NCBI RefSeq assembly: GCF_044596045.1
Contig: NZ_CP138995.1
Coordinates: forward strand, 1,860,001-1,924,000
DNA length: 64,000 nucleotides
Origin: Flagellimonas sp947499585
Lineage (GTDB): Bacteria; Bacteroidota; Bacteroidia; Flavobacteriales; Flavobacteriaceae
Direction: 5' to 3'
Part shown: piece by piece, positions 8,089 to 15,426 of the stretch
Layout of the letters: every line of letters begins with the position of its first letter
How positions within the stretch are numbered: position 1 is the stretch's first letter
Position numbers and translations under genes: made by a program
The notes under the pieces: model-generated
Databases searched by the model: none
What the model was told of the DNA's origin: nothing
Seen by the model: the letters and a program-made list of their open reading frames with translations, nothing else

Positions 8089-8583
8089 TTAATTTGATAG
8101 TTTTTCAATTTCTTTTGCTTTGTTTTGACTTGGATTTCCTGTTTCAACATAGTATTTCAAGTCATTTGGAATATGCGCAATTTGTTTTTTTAATTGCATT
8201 TTCATCATAGGGTTCATAATACTACCTACTAAACCCTTAGTCTTCACTATTAGATGCATATCCACTTTTGTCCTCTCTGGGCTTATTGCAGTTAGTTGCC
8301 AATTATTAATTGCCGTATCTACAAAAAATGGAAAACCTTCAATGACTTCGTATTCAAGTACGTAATTGCCAGGGTCAAATTTCCTTATGACTTCCTTAAT
8401 TTTCCCAGACGGTAGTTCGCAAGACCTATTGTTTGAAGGTGCTCCTTTAATTACTGGTGGGCTAAATGCTTTAGAATGATTTAAACCTGAAGCCCATTTG
8501 TAAGCATCACCAAATTGATTTCCCAAGACTTCCCAAATAGCTTCAATAGGTTTGTTGATAATAATCTCTTTTTTAAATTCCAT
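8089..8583 (-). CDS. Cytosolic SRPBCC (START-like) family protein
   Basis: A 164-aa SRPBCC protein without a signal peptide, so probably cytoplasmic, unlike its two downstream paralogues. The domain starts at once (KEIIINKPIEAIWEVLGNQF) and ends in the conserved helix DLKYYVETGNP. A central strand YVLEYEVIEGFPFFVD parallels SYQVIEGVP of the last gene in the block, which supports duplication. The gene has its own ECF-type promoter 26 nt upstream and is separated from the sigma gene by a hairpin terminator, so it is a separate transcription unit of the same regulon. Confidence 0.8.
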   Translation of the reverse strand: MEFKKEIIINKPIEAIWEVLGNQFGDAYKWASGLNHSKAFSPPVIKGAPSNNRSCELPSGKIKEVIRKFDPGNYVLEYEVIEGFPFFVDTAINNWQLTAISPERTKVDMHLIVKTKGLVGSIMNPMMKMQLKKQIAHIPNDLKYYVETGNPSQNKAKEIEKLSN

Positions 8584-8609
8584 TTCAATAAATTATATAT
8601 GATTTACTG

Positions 8610-8642
8610 TTTTGATGTGAGAATATGGAATGTGTTACAAAA
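8610..8642 (-). promoter_or_regulatory. ECF-type promoter of the cytosolic SRPBCC gene
   Basis: On the minus strand: TTTTGTAACAC (8642-8632), 15-nt spacer, ATCAAAA (8616-8610). Identical in both elements and spacing to the sigma gene's own promoter. The -10-like element is 26 nt before the start codon. Confidence 0.78.
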
Positions 8643-8644
8643 GC

Positions 8645-8677
8645 AAAAAAGTTGCCTCAAAATGAAACAACTTTTTT
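8645..8677 (-). terminator. Hairpin terminator after the sigma gene
   Basis: AAAAAAGTTG (8645-8654) and CAACTTTTTT (8668-8677) form a 10-bp stem with a 13-nt loop. On the minus strand the stem ends in T-runs. It separates the sigma gene (stop at 8703) from the next SRPBCC promoter. Confidence 0.65.
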
Positions 8678-8702
8678 ATATGTAAACCTTAAAAAAATGG
8701 GT

Positions 8703-9575
8703 TTATAATCTAAAGTAACTTGATAATTTATCGTTATTTATAAGTTCATTAATAATGGTCTCTTTGTTAAAATCTTCTTTAACAGGATGCTCTTGAAATA
8801 ATTTAGTGTAAGTTGTAGTAAAATCGTCTAAAGCCTCTTCGTGATTATTTTCTACAAAATCTTTTACTTTCGTTTTTGTTTTGATATTGAAGAGCATTTT
8901 TCCCTCATCTAAAACGCCCATTTGCTTCAAGGCTTTTGCTTTTTTAGGGCATCTACACGGGTTTTCTTTATTTACTAAGCCACACTTGTTGTTCATATAG
9001 TTAAACAAATCTTTACGCGCTCTGTGAAGTTTTATTCTAAAATTTTGTGGACTAACACCAAAAATGTCAGCTCCAAGTGTGTGGTCAATACCAAAACTTG
9101 CACCTAAAATAAAAATTAGGCGTTGTTCTCTGTTTAAACACATAATCATTCCGCTCATACACTGAACTTGCATCTCTTTAGATAACTCTTGGTGGCTAAT
9201 TTCTTCTTCAATACTTAATTCTGGATTTGGTACTTGGTCTAAACGTTCTCCATAATCATCAAAATCTGAAAATTGCGCTTCACCTTTTCTTCTTTTAGAT
9301 TGTAAAAACTCATTAACAACGATACGATAAAGCCACGTTCTAAATTTACTTTTAAAGTTGAACTGTCCTAATTTGGTAATGACTTTAATAAGCACTTCTT
9401 GAGTTAAATCTTGAGCATCTATAGGATTGTGACACATTCTCCAAGCTACATTATAAATGAAAGGTTGATGAAAGCTTATAATTTCACTTAAAGATTCTTT
9501 GTTGCCATCTATAGCTTGTTTAACAAGATTTTGTTGTTCTGTATCTAAATATGATTTGCTAAAAGGAAACTGCAT
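8703..9575 (-). CDS. ECF-type sigma-70 factor with Cys-containing C-terminal extension
   Basis: RNA polymerase sigma factor, 290 aa. Region 2 spans about residues 35-95 (AWRMCHNPIDAQDLTQEVLI, then FRTWLYRIVVNEF) and region 4 about 140-195 (LNREQRLIFILG, FGVSPQNFRIKLHRAR). Beyond the usual ECF end there are some 95 extra residues beginning KCGLVNKENPCRCPKKAKA, with Cys198, Cys207 and Cys209. No anti-sigma gene adjoins, so this tail may provide the control, perhaps by metal or redox state (inference). The gene carries its own copy of the promoter found before the SRPBCC genes, implying autoregulation and a local regulon. The ATG at 9575 lies 18 nt after the -10-like element. Confidence 0.88.
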   Translation of the reverse strand: MQFPFSKSYLDTEQQNLVKQAIDGNKESLSEIISFHQPFIYNVAWRMCHNPIDAQDLTQEVLIKVITKLGQFNFKSKFRTWLYRIVVNEFLQSKRRKGEAQFSDFDDYGERLDQVPNPELSIEEEISHQELSKEMQVQCMSGMIMCLNREQRLIFILGASFGIDHTLGADIFGVSPQNFRIKLHRARKDLFNYMNNKCGLVNKENPCRCPKKAKALKQMGVLDEGKMLFNIKTKTKVKDFVENNHEEALDDFTTTYTKLFQEHPVKEDFNKETIINELINNDKLSSYFRL

Positions 9576-9592
9576 AATTAAAAGGTTTTATG

Positions 9593-9625
9593 TTTTGATA
9601 CAGAATAGTTGAAGGTGTTACAAAA
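9593..9625 (-). promoter_or_regulatory. Autoregulatory ECF-type promoter of the sigma gene
   Basis: On the minus strand: TTTTGTAACAC (9625-9615), 15-nt spacer, ATCAAAA (9599-9593). Same elements and spacing as at 8610-8642 and 8045-8077. The AAC in the upstream element is a classic feature of ECF -35 boxes. Confidence 0.78.
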
Positions 9626-9644
9626 GTTCCTGTTTTTTTAGCTT

Positions 9645-9653
9645 GTGCCTAAC
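9645..9653. repeat. Right arm of 9-bp inverted repeat bounding the sigma/SRPBCC block
   Basis: GTGCCTAAC, perfect complement of 6871-6879. GCCTAAC inside it fits the attC core consensus RYYYAAC. It also sits in a small hairpin, GCCTA-ACGA-TAGGC (9647-9660). Confidence 0.55.
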
Positions 9654-9770
9654 GATAGGCTAAAAATCGTTTCAATGATTCTTTAGCAACTGATAAGTGA
9701 AGTTCGTGAATTTTATTGTAAAAGTCCAGACTAAATTAATGGATGATCCGTATGAATTTATGAATATAGT

Positions 9771-9801
9771 TCCTTCCCTAGACAGGCTCAGGATGACGAG
9801 C
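9771..9801. repeat. Possible short dispersed repeat containing CTCAGGATGAC
   Basis: The stretch CCCTAGACAGGCTCAGGATG with flanks resembles the dispersed intergenic repeat with core GACAxGCTCAGGATGAC that I recall from many bacterial genomes, including Flavobacteriaceae. Only one copy is visible in this window, so this rests on memory. The rest of 9654-9821 holds nothing I recognise. Confidence 0.35.
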
Positions 9802-9821
9802 TAAAGGAGCTTTTAAACTTC

Positions 9822-10415
9822 TTAGCGGTAAGCATCATTAAGGCCTATGCCTTTTTTAATCATGGGTAGAATTTTTTCCAATCTTCTGGCTTTGGTCTTT
9901 TCTTGTTTGGCCTCCATAATATATTCGCAGAATTCTTTTTGCTTATATGGAGAAAGGGCTTCAAATGTAGCTTTAACAGTATTGTCTTTTGCCAAAGCTT
10001 GCTTTAAAAATGATGGCACTTGCAATTCTTTTGAAGACTTTTCCGGGGCAATGGAAAGTTCTTTTTCTTGGTTTTCGATGGACTCTATCATATAAGCTAA
10101 GACCGCCTCCCTATCAATATCCTTTTCAGAAGAAAAATACCAATGGCGCATTGCTTTGGTTTTTCCTTCTTGAGCGTTACGCAATACCTTTTTAGAATCT
10201 TTTAGAAAAACACCATTATAGAACCACACCCCAAAATGGTTTTTAAATCTACAAATACCAAACACATTTTTGCCGTTTACGGTATAAACAGGAATGTTCC
10301 ATTTGTAATCTTCTACACTCTTGGTTTGTAAAGCTAGTTCTCGCAATGCGCAGATTCCTTCCCTAAAGTGATGTTCTGCTTGGTAGTATATATTCAGTTT
10401 TTCAGATTTTTCCAT
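9822..10415 (-). CDS. YdeI/OmpD-associated family protein with DUF1801 domain
   Basis: A protein of about 197 aa. The N-terminal two thirds is a DUF1801 domain (ICALRELALQT, then WNIPVYTVNGKNVFGICRFK and HFGVWFYNG); the C-terminal part is YdeI-like (FEALSPYKQKEFCEYIMEAK, then ARRLEKILPMIKKG). No biochemical activity is known for the family. I chose the ATG at 10415 (MEKSEKLNIYY), which begins 1 nt after the pepT stop codon; the frame is open further but would overlap pepT. It is therefore the second gene of a pepT operon. Confidence 0.8.
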   Translation of the reverse strand: MEKSEKLNIYYQAEHHFREGICALRELALQTKSVEDYKWNIPVYTVNGKNVFGICRFKNHFGVWFYNGVFLKDSKKVLRNAQEGKTKAMRHWYFSSEKDIDREAVLAYMIESIENQEKELSIAPEKSSKELQVPSFLKQALAKDNTVKATFEALSPYKQKEFCEYIMEAKQEKTKARRLEKILPMIKKGIGLNDAYR

Positions 10416-10416
10416 C

Positions 10417-11646
10417 TCATCTAATTTGGATTGCCGTAAGCTCGCAAATCTTAACAATTACTTGTACCGCTTTTTCCATACTCTGCAATGGTACATACTC
10501 ATATTTTCCATGAAAATTATGGCCTCCAGCAAAAATATTGGGGCAAGGCAAGCCCATAAAACTTAATTGAGAACCATCAGTGCCACCCCTTATCGGTTTT
10601 ACAATGGGCTCAATACCTAGAGATTCCATAGCTTCCCTTGCAATTTCAACAATATGGAAGACCGGCTCCACTTTTTCACGCATGTTCCGGTATTGGTCAT
10701 CAATATGAAGCGCTACATAATCCCCATATTTTTTATTGAGTTTATAGGTAATATCCTTTAGCAGTTCTTTTCTAGCTTCAAAATGGTTTTCATCATGATC
10801 TCGGATAATAAGTTCTATCTCCGCTTTCTCAATTTCTCCCTTTATTTTGTGCACATGGAAAAAACCTTCCCTGTCCGAAGTCTTTTCTGGGACTTCTCTG
10901 GGAGGCATAAGGCTCAAAAACTCATTGGCAATACCTATGGCATTCACCATTTTATTCTTGGCATAGCCAGGGTGAACGCTCTTGCCTCCAATTTTTATTT
11001 TGGCACTGGCTGCATTAAAATTTTCAAACTCCAGCTCACCCACTTGACTTCCATCCATAGTATAGGCCCAAGCTGCACCAAATTTTTCCACATCAAATTT
11101 ATGGGCTCCCCTTCCAATTTCTTCATCAGGTGTAAAAGCAATACGAATTTCACCATGCTTTATTTCTGGGCGCTGTGTTAGGTATTCCATTGCAGTAATA
11201 ATCTCTGCAATTCCTGCTTTGTCATCTGCACCCAATAGGGTGGTGCCATCTGTGGTAATCAACGTTTGGCCTTCATATTGCAACAAATCTTCAAAATAGT
11301 CTGGAGAAAGAACAATATCCTTCGCTTTGTTGAGCACTATATCTTTTCCGTCGTAATTTTCTACTATTTGTGGTTTTATGTTTTTTCCAGTAAAATCTGG
11401 AGTGGTATCTATGTGAGAAATGAAACCTATAATGGGTACTTTTTTATCAATGTTACTGGGTAGGGTTGCCATGATGTAGGCGTTTTCATCTATGGATACG
11501 TCTTGCATTCCAATTTGATGAAGTTCCATGACCAACTTTTTGGCCAAATTCCATTGTTTTTCTGTACTGGGAGTAGTTTTGGAATAAGGGTCACTTTGCG
11601 TATCAATGGACACATATTCTAGAAATCGGGGTAGTAATTTTTCCAT
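10417..11646 (-). CDS. pepT: Peptidase T (tripeptide aminopeptidase)
   Basis: Cytosolic zinc aminopeptidase of the M20B family that removes the N-terminal residue of tripeptides. At 409 aa it has the family's normal length. Metal-site motifs: HIDTTPDF (His78, Asp80), TTLLGADDKAG with the bridging Asp, and FTPDEEIGRGA with the catalytic and ligand Glu pair. The dimerisation-domain motif HPGYAKNKMVNA and the C-terminal RGGTDGSQLSFMGLP and GGHNFHGKYEYVP are also typical. It is divergent from the small exported protein at 11745 and followed by the YdeI-like gene. Confidence 0.95.
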   Translation of the reverse strand: MEKLLPRFLEYVSIDTQSDPYSKTTPSTEKQWNLAKKLVMELHQIGMQDVSIDENAYIMATLPSNIDKKVPIIGFISHIDTTPDFTGKNIKPQIVENYDGKDIVLNKAKDIVLSPDYFEDLLQYEGQTLITTDGTTLLGADDKAGIAEIITAMEYLTQRPEIKHGEIRIAFTPDEEIGRGAHKFDVEKFGAAWAYTMDGSQVGELEFENFNAASAKIKIGGKSVHPGYAKNKMVNAIGIANEFLSLMPPREVPEKTSDREGFFHVHKIKGEIEKAEIELIIRDHDENHFEARKELLKDITYKLNKKYGDYVALHIDDQYRNMREKVEPVFHIVEIAREAMESLGIEPIVKPIRGGTDGSQLSFMGLPCPNIFAGGHNFHGKYEYVPLQSMEKAVQVIVKICELTAIQIR

Positions 11647-11660
11647 AAAGTGCGTTTCAT

Positions 11661-11668
11661 CAAAAATA
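11661..11668 (-). promoter_or_regulatory. -7 box of the pepT promoter
   Basis: TATTTTTG on the minus strand fits TAnnTTTG and ends 14 nt before the pepT ATG. No well-spaced -33 TTG was found. Confidence 0.4.
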
Positions 11669-11744
11669 ACGTTTATTCAATCGTGATTTTAAGAAAAAGA
11701 GTACTTGAAAAGTTATCTTTCTCAACTTTTGAAAATCAACCCAA

Positions 11745-12164
11745 TTGAAAGGATTTCTTTTTTATTTTTTTTTGATATGCAGTCTACATTGCGTAGCGCA
11801 AGAAGAGTGTATTTTAGGCATTGGTGGACAGGATGATGAAGTGATTGAAGAAGTTTTTCAGCTCAATGATGATCAAATTGAAAAAATGAAGAATTGGGGG
11901 GCGGAACTTAAAATCAGAAATGAAATTTTAAAAGATCAAGCAGATTTTCTTTTAAGAAAACATGCGCAGAGTTCACCGGAAGATTTAGTGGAAATGTCCT
12001 ATAAATACAAAGATATTCTAGATAGCATGAAACAAAACGTGCGAATGCTGGACAAACGATTATTATCAATTTTTAACGCCAAACAATATAATTTCTATTT
12101 AGAACTTTGCAATCAATTAAGCTTGCTGCCTATTTATGTAGATAGGTCAGTTGACGAAAAATAG
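11745..12164 (+). CDS. Small exported protein of unknown function
   Basis: A 139-aa protein that I do not recognise. It begins at a TTG codon (11745), which gives a clean signal peptide (MKGFLFYFFLICSLHCVAQ) right at the start; no ATG lies in frame nearby. The mature part is helical and charged, with a heptad-like stretch at about residues 35-110 (LNDDQIEKMKNWGAELKIRN), and resembles the general look of small periplasmic sensors with repeated charged helices. It precedes pyrD by 53 nt in the same direction, but pyrD has its own promoter. Confidence 0.65.
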   Translation: MKGFLFYFFLICSLHCVAQEECILGIGGQDDEVIEEVFQLNDDQIEKMKNWGAELKIRNEILKDQADFLLRKHAQSSPEDLVEMSYKYKDILDSMKQNVRMLDKRLLSIFNAKQYNFYLELCNQLSLLPIYVDRSVDEK

Positions 12165-12168
12165 TTGA

Positions 12169-12203
12169 TTTGTTAAAATCTGATTTAAGAGTTTATATTT
12201 TTG
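12169..12203 (+). promoter_or_regulatory. Promoter of pyrD
   Basis: TTTG (12169-12172), 23-bp spacer, TATTTTTG (12196-12203), matching the Bacteroidota -33/-7 pattern at the upper end of spacing. The -7 box ends 14 nt before the pyrD ATG. Confidence 0.55.
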
Positions 12204-12217
12204 TTCAAATTTTTTAA

Positions 12218-13270
12218 ATGTACAAGTTCCTCATTCGTCCATTAGTTTTTCTGCTTGATGCTGAAACTGCTCATCATTTTTCTTTTCGGGCAATAAAGAT
12301 ACTTTCCAAATTAGGACTCTCAGGACTATTCAGGAAGGCCTTTGCAATTAATGACCCATTATTGGAAAGGGAAGTTTTTGGGCTAAAGTTCAAAAACCCT
12401 GTTGGACTGGCGGCAGGATTTGATAAAGACGCTAAGCTTTACAACGAACTGTCCGATTTTGGTTTTGGTTTTGTGGAAATAGGCACACTTACTCCCAAGC
12501 CGCAAGACGGGAATCCTAAAAAACGATTGTTTAGATTATTGGATGATGAAGCCATCATCAATCGTATGGGATTTAATAATAAAGGGGTTTTTGAAGCGGT
12601 TGAACAATTAAAGAAAAAACACAGAGTACTTATTGGCGGTAACATTGGAAAGAATAAATTAACCCCCAATGAGAATGCCATAAAGGATTATCTCATATGT
12701 TTTGAAGCACTTTTTGAATATGTAGATTATTTTGTGGTCAATGTAAGTTCTCCAAACACCCCAGGTTTAAGGGAACTACAAGATAAAGAACCATTAACCA
12801 ATTTGTTGAAAAAGTTAAAACGTCAAAATGGAAAATTGGCGAAGAAACGAGCGGTAAAAGAAAAACCAATCTTATTAAAAATTGCTCCCGATTTAACAGA
12901 TGATCAATTACTTGATATTGTGTCTATAATGGCGGATACTGCAATTGACGGAATTATTGCAACCAACACCACCATCTCCAGAAAAGGATTGAAGTCGCAC
13001 CTTATAATTTCAGAAGAAAAAGGGGGATTAAGTGGAAAACCTCTTGCCAAAAGGAGTACCGAAGTGATTCGGTTTTTGGCCGAAAAAAGTAATAAGGCAT
13101 TTCCAATTATTGGAGTAGGGGGAATACATTCCGCAGAAGATGCATTGGAAAAGTTAGATGCCGGAGCCGATTTAATTCAACTTTATACAGGGTTCGTATA
13201 TGAGGGGCCTTCTTTGGTTAAAAAGATAAACCAAGCTATTTTGACAAAAGCTCAATCTAATACCCAATAA
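12218..13270 (+). CDS. pyrD: Dihydroorotate dehydrogenase (quinone), class 2
   Basis: FMN enzyme of the inner membrane face that oxidises dihydroorotate to orotate in pyrimidine synthesis, passing electrons to quinone. At 350 aa it has class 2 length, with the N-terminal membrane-associating helices (RPLVFLLDAETAHHFSF). The FMN motif NPVGLAAGFDKDA is at about residues 60-72, the catalytic-serine motif NVSSPNTPGLRELQ near 170, ATNTTISRKGL near 250 and the phosphate-binding GVGGIHSAEDALEKL near 300. The stop codon overlaps the start of the DinB-like gene by one base. Confidence 0.95.
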   Translation: MYKFLIRPLVFLLDAETAHHFSFRAIKILSKLGLSGLFRKAFAINDPLLEREVFGLKFKNPVGLAAGFDKDAKLYNELSDFGFGFVEIGTLTPKPQDGNPKKRLFRLLDDEAIINRMGFNNKGVFEAVEQLKKKHRVLIGGNIGKNKLTPNENAIKDYLICFEALFEYVDYFVVNVSSPNTPGLRELQDKEPLTNLLKKLKRQNGKLAKKRAVKEKPILLKIAPDLTDDQLLDIVSIMADTAIDGIIATNTTISRKGLKSHLIISEEKGGLSGKPLAKRSTEVIRFLAEKSNKAFPIIGVGGIHSAEDALEKLDAGADLIQLYTGFVYEGPSLVKKINQAILTKAQSNTQ

Positions 13271-13806
13271 TGAGAAATATAGTTTGCACCTCGGTCCTTT
13301 TATTGTTTACAGTGGCAATGGTTGCTCAAACCCAAAAAGTACCCAAAACGGATTTTACCAAAATGTATCTTCCTGTTTGGTTAGAAGCAGAAAAACACTG
13401 TTTAGAAGTTGCAAATGCTATGCCCGAAGAGCTATATGGTTATAGACCAACACCTGAAAGCAAAACTTTTGCTGAACAACTGGTACATATTGGGTATACA
13501 GTAGAATTGCTTACAAAAAGATACGTGCAAGGCATGGAGGTAAAACCAAATACGCCGGATGCCTCTACAATGAGTAAGCAAGAAATTTTACAACTACTAA
13601 AAAATGGATTTGCTTACACCACGGAAGTAATTTACGCTGTGGAACAATCAAAATTGGATGAGACTTGTGTCATGTACCATAGCGGAAATACAGTAAGCAG
13701 GGCTTTTGCCTTTTTCTATGTACAGGACCATTTAACCAATCACAGAGCTAAGGCCAATCTTTACCTGCGCATGAACAATATTAAGCCGCCATCATATACA
13801 TGGTAG
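13270..13806 (+). CDS. DinB-like superfamily protein, exported
   Basis: A 178-aa protein with a signal peptide (residues 1-20, ending AMVAQ) and a DinB/YfiT-like four-helix domain. The putative metal ligands are present: His73 (LVHIGYT) and His154/His158 (DHLTNHRAK), the usual three-His set of the fold. Family members include thiol transferases, but most are uncharacterised; an exported form is common in Bacteroidota. It is translationally coupled to pyrD (1-bp overlap). Confidence 0.85.
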   Translation: MRNIVCTSVLLLFTVAMVAQTQKVPKTDFTKMYLPVWLEAEKHCLEVANAMPEELYGYRPTPESKTFAEQLVHIGYTVELLTKRYVQGMEVKPNTPDASTMSKQEILQLLKNGFAYTTEVIYAVEQSKLDETCVMYHSGNTVSRAFAFFYVQDHLTNHRAKANLYLRMNNIKPPSYTW

Positions 13807-13863
13807 GTTTCCGTACTGGACACATATATTATTTTGTATTTTTCTAAGCTAAATCCATTTGGT

Positions 13864-14490
13864 TTGAATTATGATACGCTCTTTGTGTTTATGATGGCTT
13901 CTACTGCGCTGGCCATTTCGCCAGGGCCAGATAACATCTTTGTACTCACCCAAAGCATATCAAACGGAGTAAAATCTGGATTGGCAATAGTTGCCGGACT
14001 TGTAAGCGGATGTTTGGTGCATACTACATTCTTGGCTTTTGGTGTTTCTGAAGTCATTAAAAGAAGCGATACACTCTTTTTTATCATTAAACTATTCGGG
14101 GGAATCTACCTCCTCTACTTGGCTGTGATGGTTTATAAAAGCGATTCCTCAATTCAATTCAATGTAAAAGGCAATTCAAAAAAAGGATTGACAAAGTTAT
14201 TTTGGAAAGGGTTTACCATGAATGTGCTTAATCCAAAAGTCACGATTTTCTTTTTGGCGTTTTTCCCTGGATTTTTATTTAGCAACGAGCTAAATACAGT
14301 AGTTCAGTTCTATGTGCTTGGAATACTTTTTATGTTATCCGCCTTTGTTGTTTTTAGCACTATAGCCTTGTTGGCCGGAAGCATATCTACATATATTTTA
14401 GCACGTCAAAAAGTGGGAGTCTATCTAAAATGGCTACAAATTATTGTGTTTGTTGGGATTGCCATTTATCTGTTTCTATCGGATAAATAG
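13864..14490 (+). CDS. LysE/RhtB-type amino-acid exporter
   Basis: Inner-membrane exporter of the LysE family, about 208 aa with six hydrophobic segments. The family hallmark ALAISPGPDNIFVLTQS lies close to the N-terminus, and the second half has the typical KGFTMNVLNPKVTIFFLAFFPGF. The substrate could be an amino acid or related compound; it cannot be told from sequence. Start: there is no ATG before the hallmark that leaves a complete first helix; I prefer the TTG at 13864 (M-N-Y-D-T-L-F), while a TTG at 13834 is also open. It precedes HMG-CoA lyase by 21 nt. Confidence 0.85.
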   Translation: MNYDTLFVFMMASTALAISPGPDNIFVLTQSISNGVKSGLAIVAGLVSGCLVHTTFLAFGVSEVIKRSDTLFFIIKLFGGIYLLYLAVMVYKSDSSIQFNVKGNSKKGLTKLFWKGFTMNVLNPKVTIFFLAFFPGFLFSNELNTVVQFYVLGILFMLSAFVVFSTIALLAGSISTYILARQKVGVYLKWLQIIVFVGIAIYLFLSDK

Positions 14491-14511
14491 TGGTAATTTT
14501 ACATTCAGGCT

Positions 14512-15375
14512 ATGTCAAAAGTTAAACTCATAGAATGTCCACGAGATGCCATGCAAGGCATTAAAACCTTTATTCCCACAAAAGAAAAGGTAAAGTACAT
14601 TCAATCTTTGTTGGGATGCGGTTTTGATACCATAGATTTTGGAAGTTTTGTTTCGCCAAAAGCTATTCCTCAGATGGTCGATACTGCGGACGTTTTGTCT
14701 CAGTTAGATCTTTCCAAAACTAAAAGTAAACTTTTGGCCATTATTGCCAATATAAGAGGAGCCAGCGATGCATGTACACATCCAGAAATTGACTATTTGG
14801 GATATCCCTTTTCCATTTCTGAAAACTTTCAGATGCGTAACACCCATAAAACTATTGGGCAATCTGTGGAAACGTTAAAGGGTATTTTAGAAATAGCCAA
14901 TGCCAATAATAAGGAAGTAGTAACCTATATTTCAATGGGTTTTGGAAATCCGTATGGAGACCCTTGGAATGTTGATATTGTTGGTGAATGGACCGAAAAA
15001 TTGGCAGCAATGGGGGTGAAAATCTTATCACTTTCAGATACCATAGGAAGCTCTACACCAGAAGTTATTGACTACTTATTTTCAAATTTGATACCCAAAT
15101 ACCCAGACATTGAGTTTGGAGCACATCTACATACAACACCTACCAGATGGCATGAAAAAGTAAATGCTGCTTACAAGGCGGGTTGTCGTCGTTTTGATGG
15201 TGCGGTGCAAGGTTTTGGAGGTTGTCCTATGGCAAAAGATGAACTCACCGGAAATATGCCAACAGAAAAGATGTTATCTTATTTTACAGCAGAAAAAGCT
15301 CATTCAGGGGTGAACTGGATGGTTTTTGAAGCGGCTTACAACAAGGCCACGGAACTGTTTTCTGTTTATCATTAA
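14512..15375 (+). CDS. mvaB: Hydroxymethylglutaryl-CoA lyase
   Basis: Splits 3-hydroxy-3-methylglutaryl-CoA into acetoacetate and acetyl-CoA in leucine catabolism. The 287-aa protein begins with the HMGL-like motif VKLIECPRDAMQGI and holds the substrate and metal residues in a TIM barrel (GFDTIDFGSFV near residue 42; SLSDTIGSSTPEVI; GAHLHTTP with two metal-binding His). The catalytic-Cys motif GCRRFDGAVQGFGGCPMAKDEL is shown here in part as FDGAVQGFGGCPMA, near residues 225-240. The partner leucine genes are not in this window. Confidence 0.93.
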   Translation: MSKVKLIECPRDAMQGIKTFIPTKEKVKYIQSLLGCGFDTIDFGSFVSPKAIPQMVDTADVLSQLDLSKTKSKLLAIIANIRGASDACTHPEIDYLGYPFSISENFQMRNTHKTIGQSVETLKGILEIANANNKEVVTYISMGFGNPYGDPWNVDIVGEWTEKLAAMGVKILSLSDTIGSSTPEVIDYLFSNLIPKYPDIEFGAHLHTTPTRWHEKVNAAYKAGCRRFDGAVQGFGGCPMAKDELTGNMPTEKMLSYFTAEKAHSGVNWMVFEAAYNKATELFSVYH

Positions 15376-15402
15376 AAAAGGCACCTGTATAAACAGATGC
15401 CT
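15373..15402 (-). terminator. Terminator between HMG-CoA lyase and the FecA-like gene
   Basis: AGGCACCTGT (15379-15388) and ACAGATGCCT (15393-15402) form a 10-bp stem with one G-U wobble on the minus strand. The A-run at 15373-15378 gives a U-tract for the minus-strand transcript. It may also serve the HMG-CoA lyase gene. Confidence 0.7.
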
Positions 15403-15426
15403 ACTTAGAATTAATTTCAACTCAAA

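Larger units (their letters stand above)
6871..9653. mobile_element. Candidate gene cassette: ECF sigma factor plus three SRPBCC genes
   Basis: A 2.8-kb block of four co-oriented genes is bounded exactly by the 9-bp inverted repeat. The right arm lies just outside the sigma promoter and the left arm just after the last stop codon. The genes form one regulatory unit and are unrelated to the neighbours on either side (Gfo/Idh oxidoreductase; YdeI-like protein and pepT). No integrase or transposase is present, and no complete attC structure was found beyond either arm, so mobility is inferred from boundaries and content only. Confidence 0.3.
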
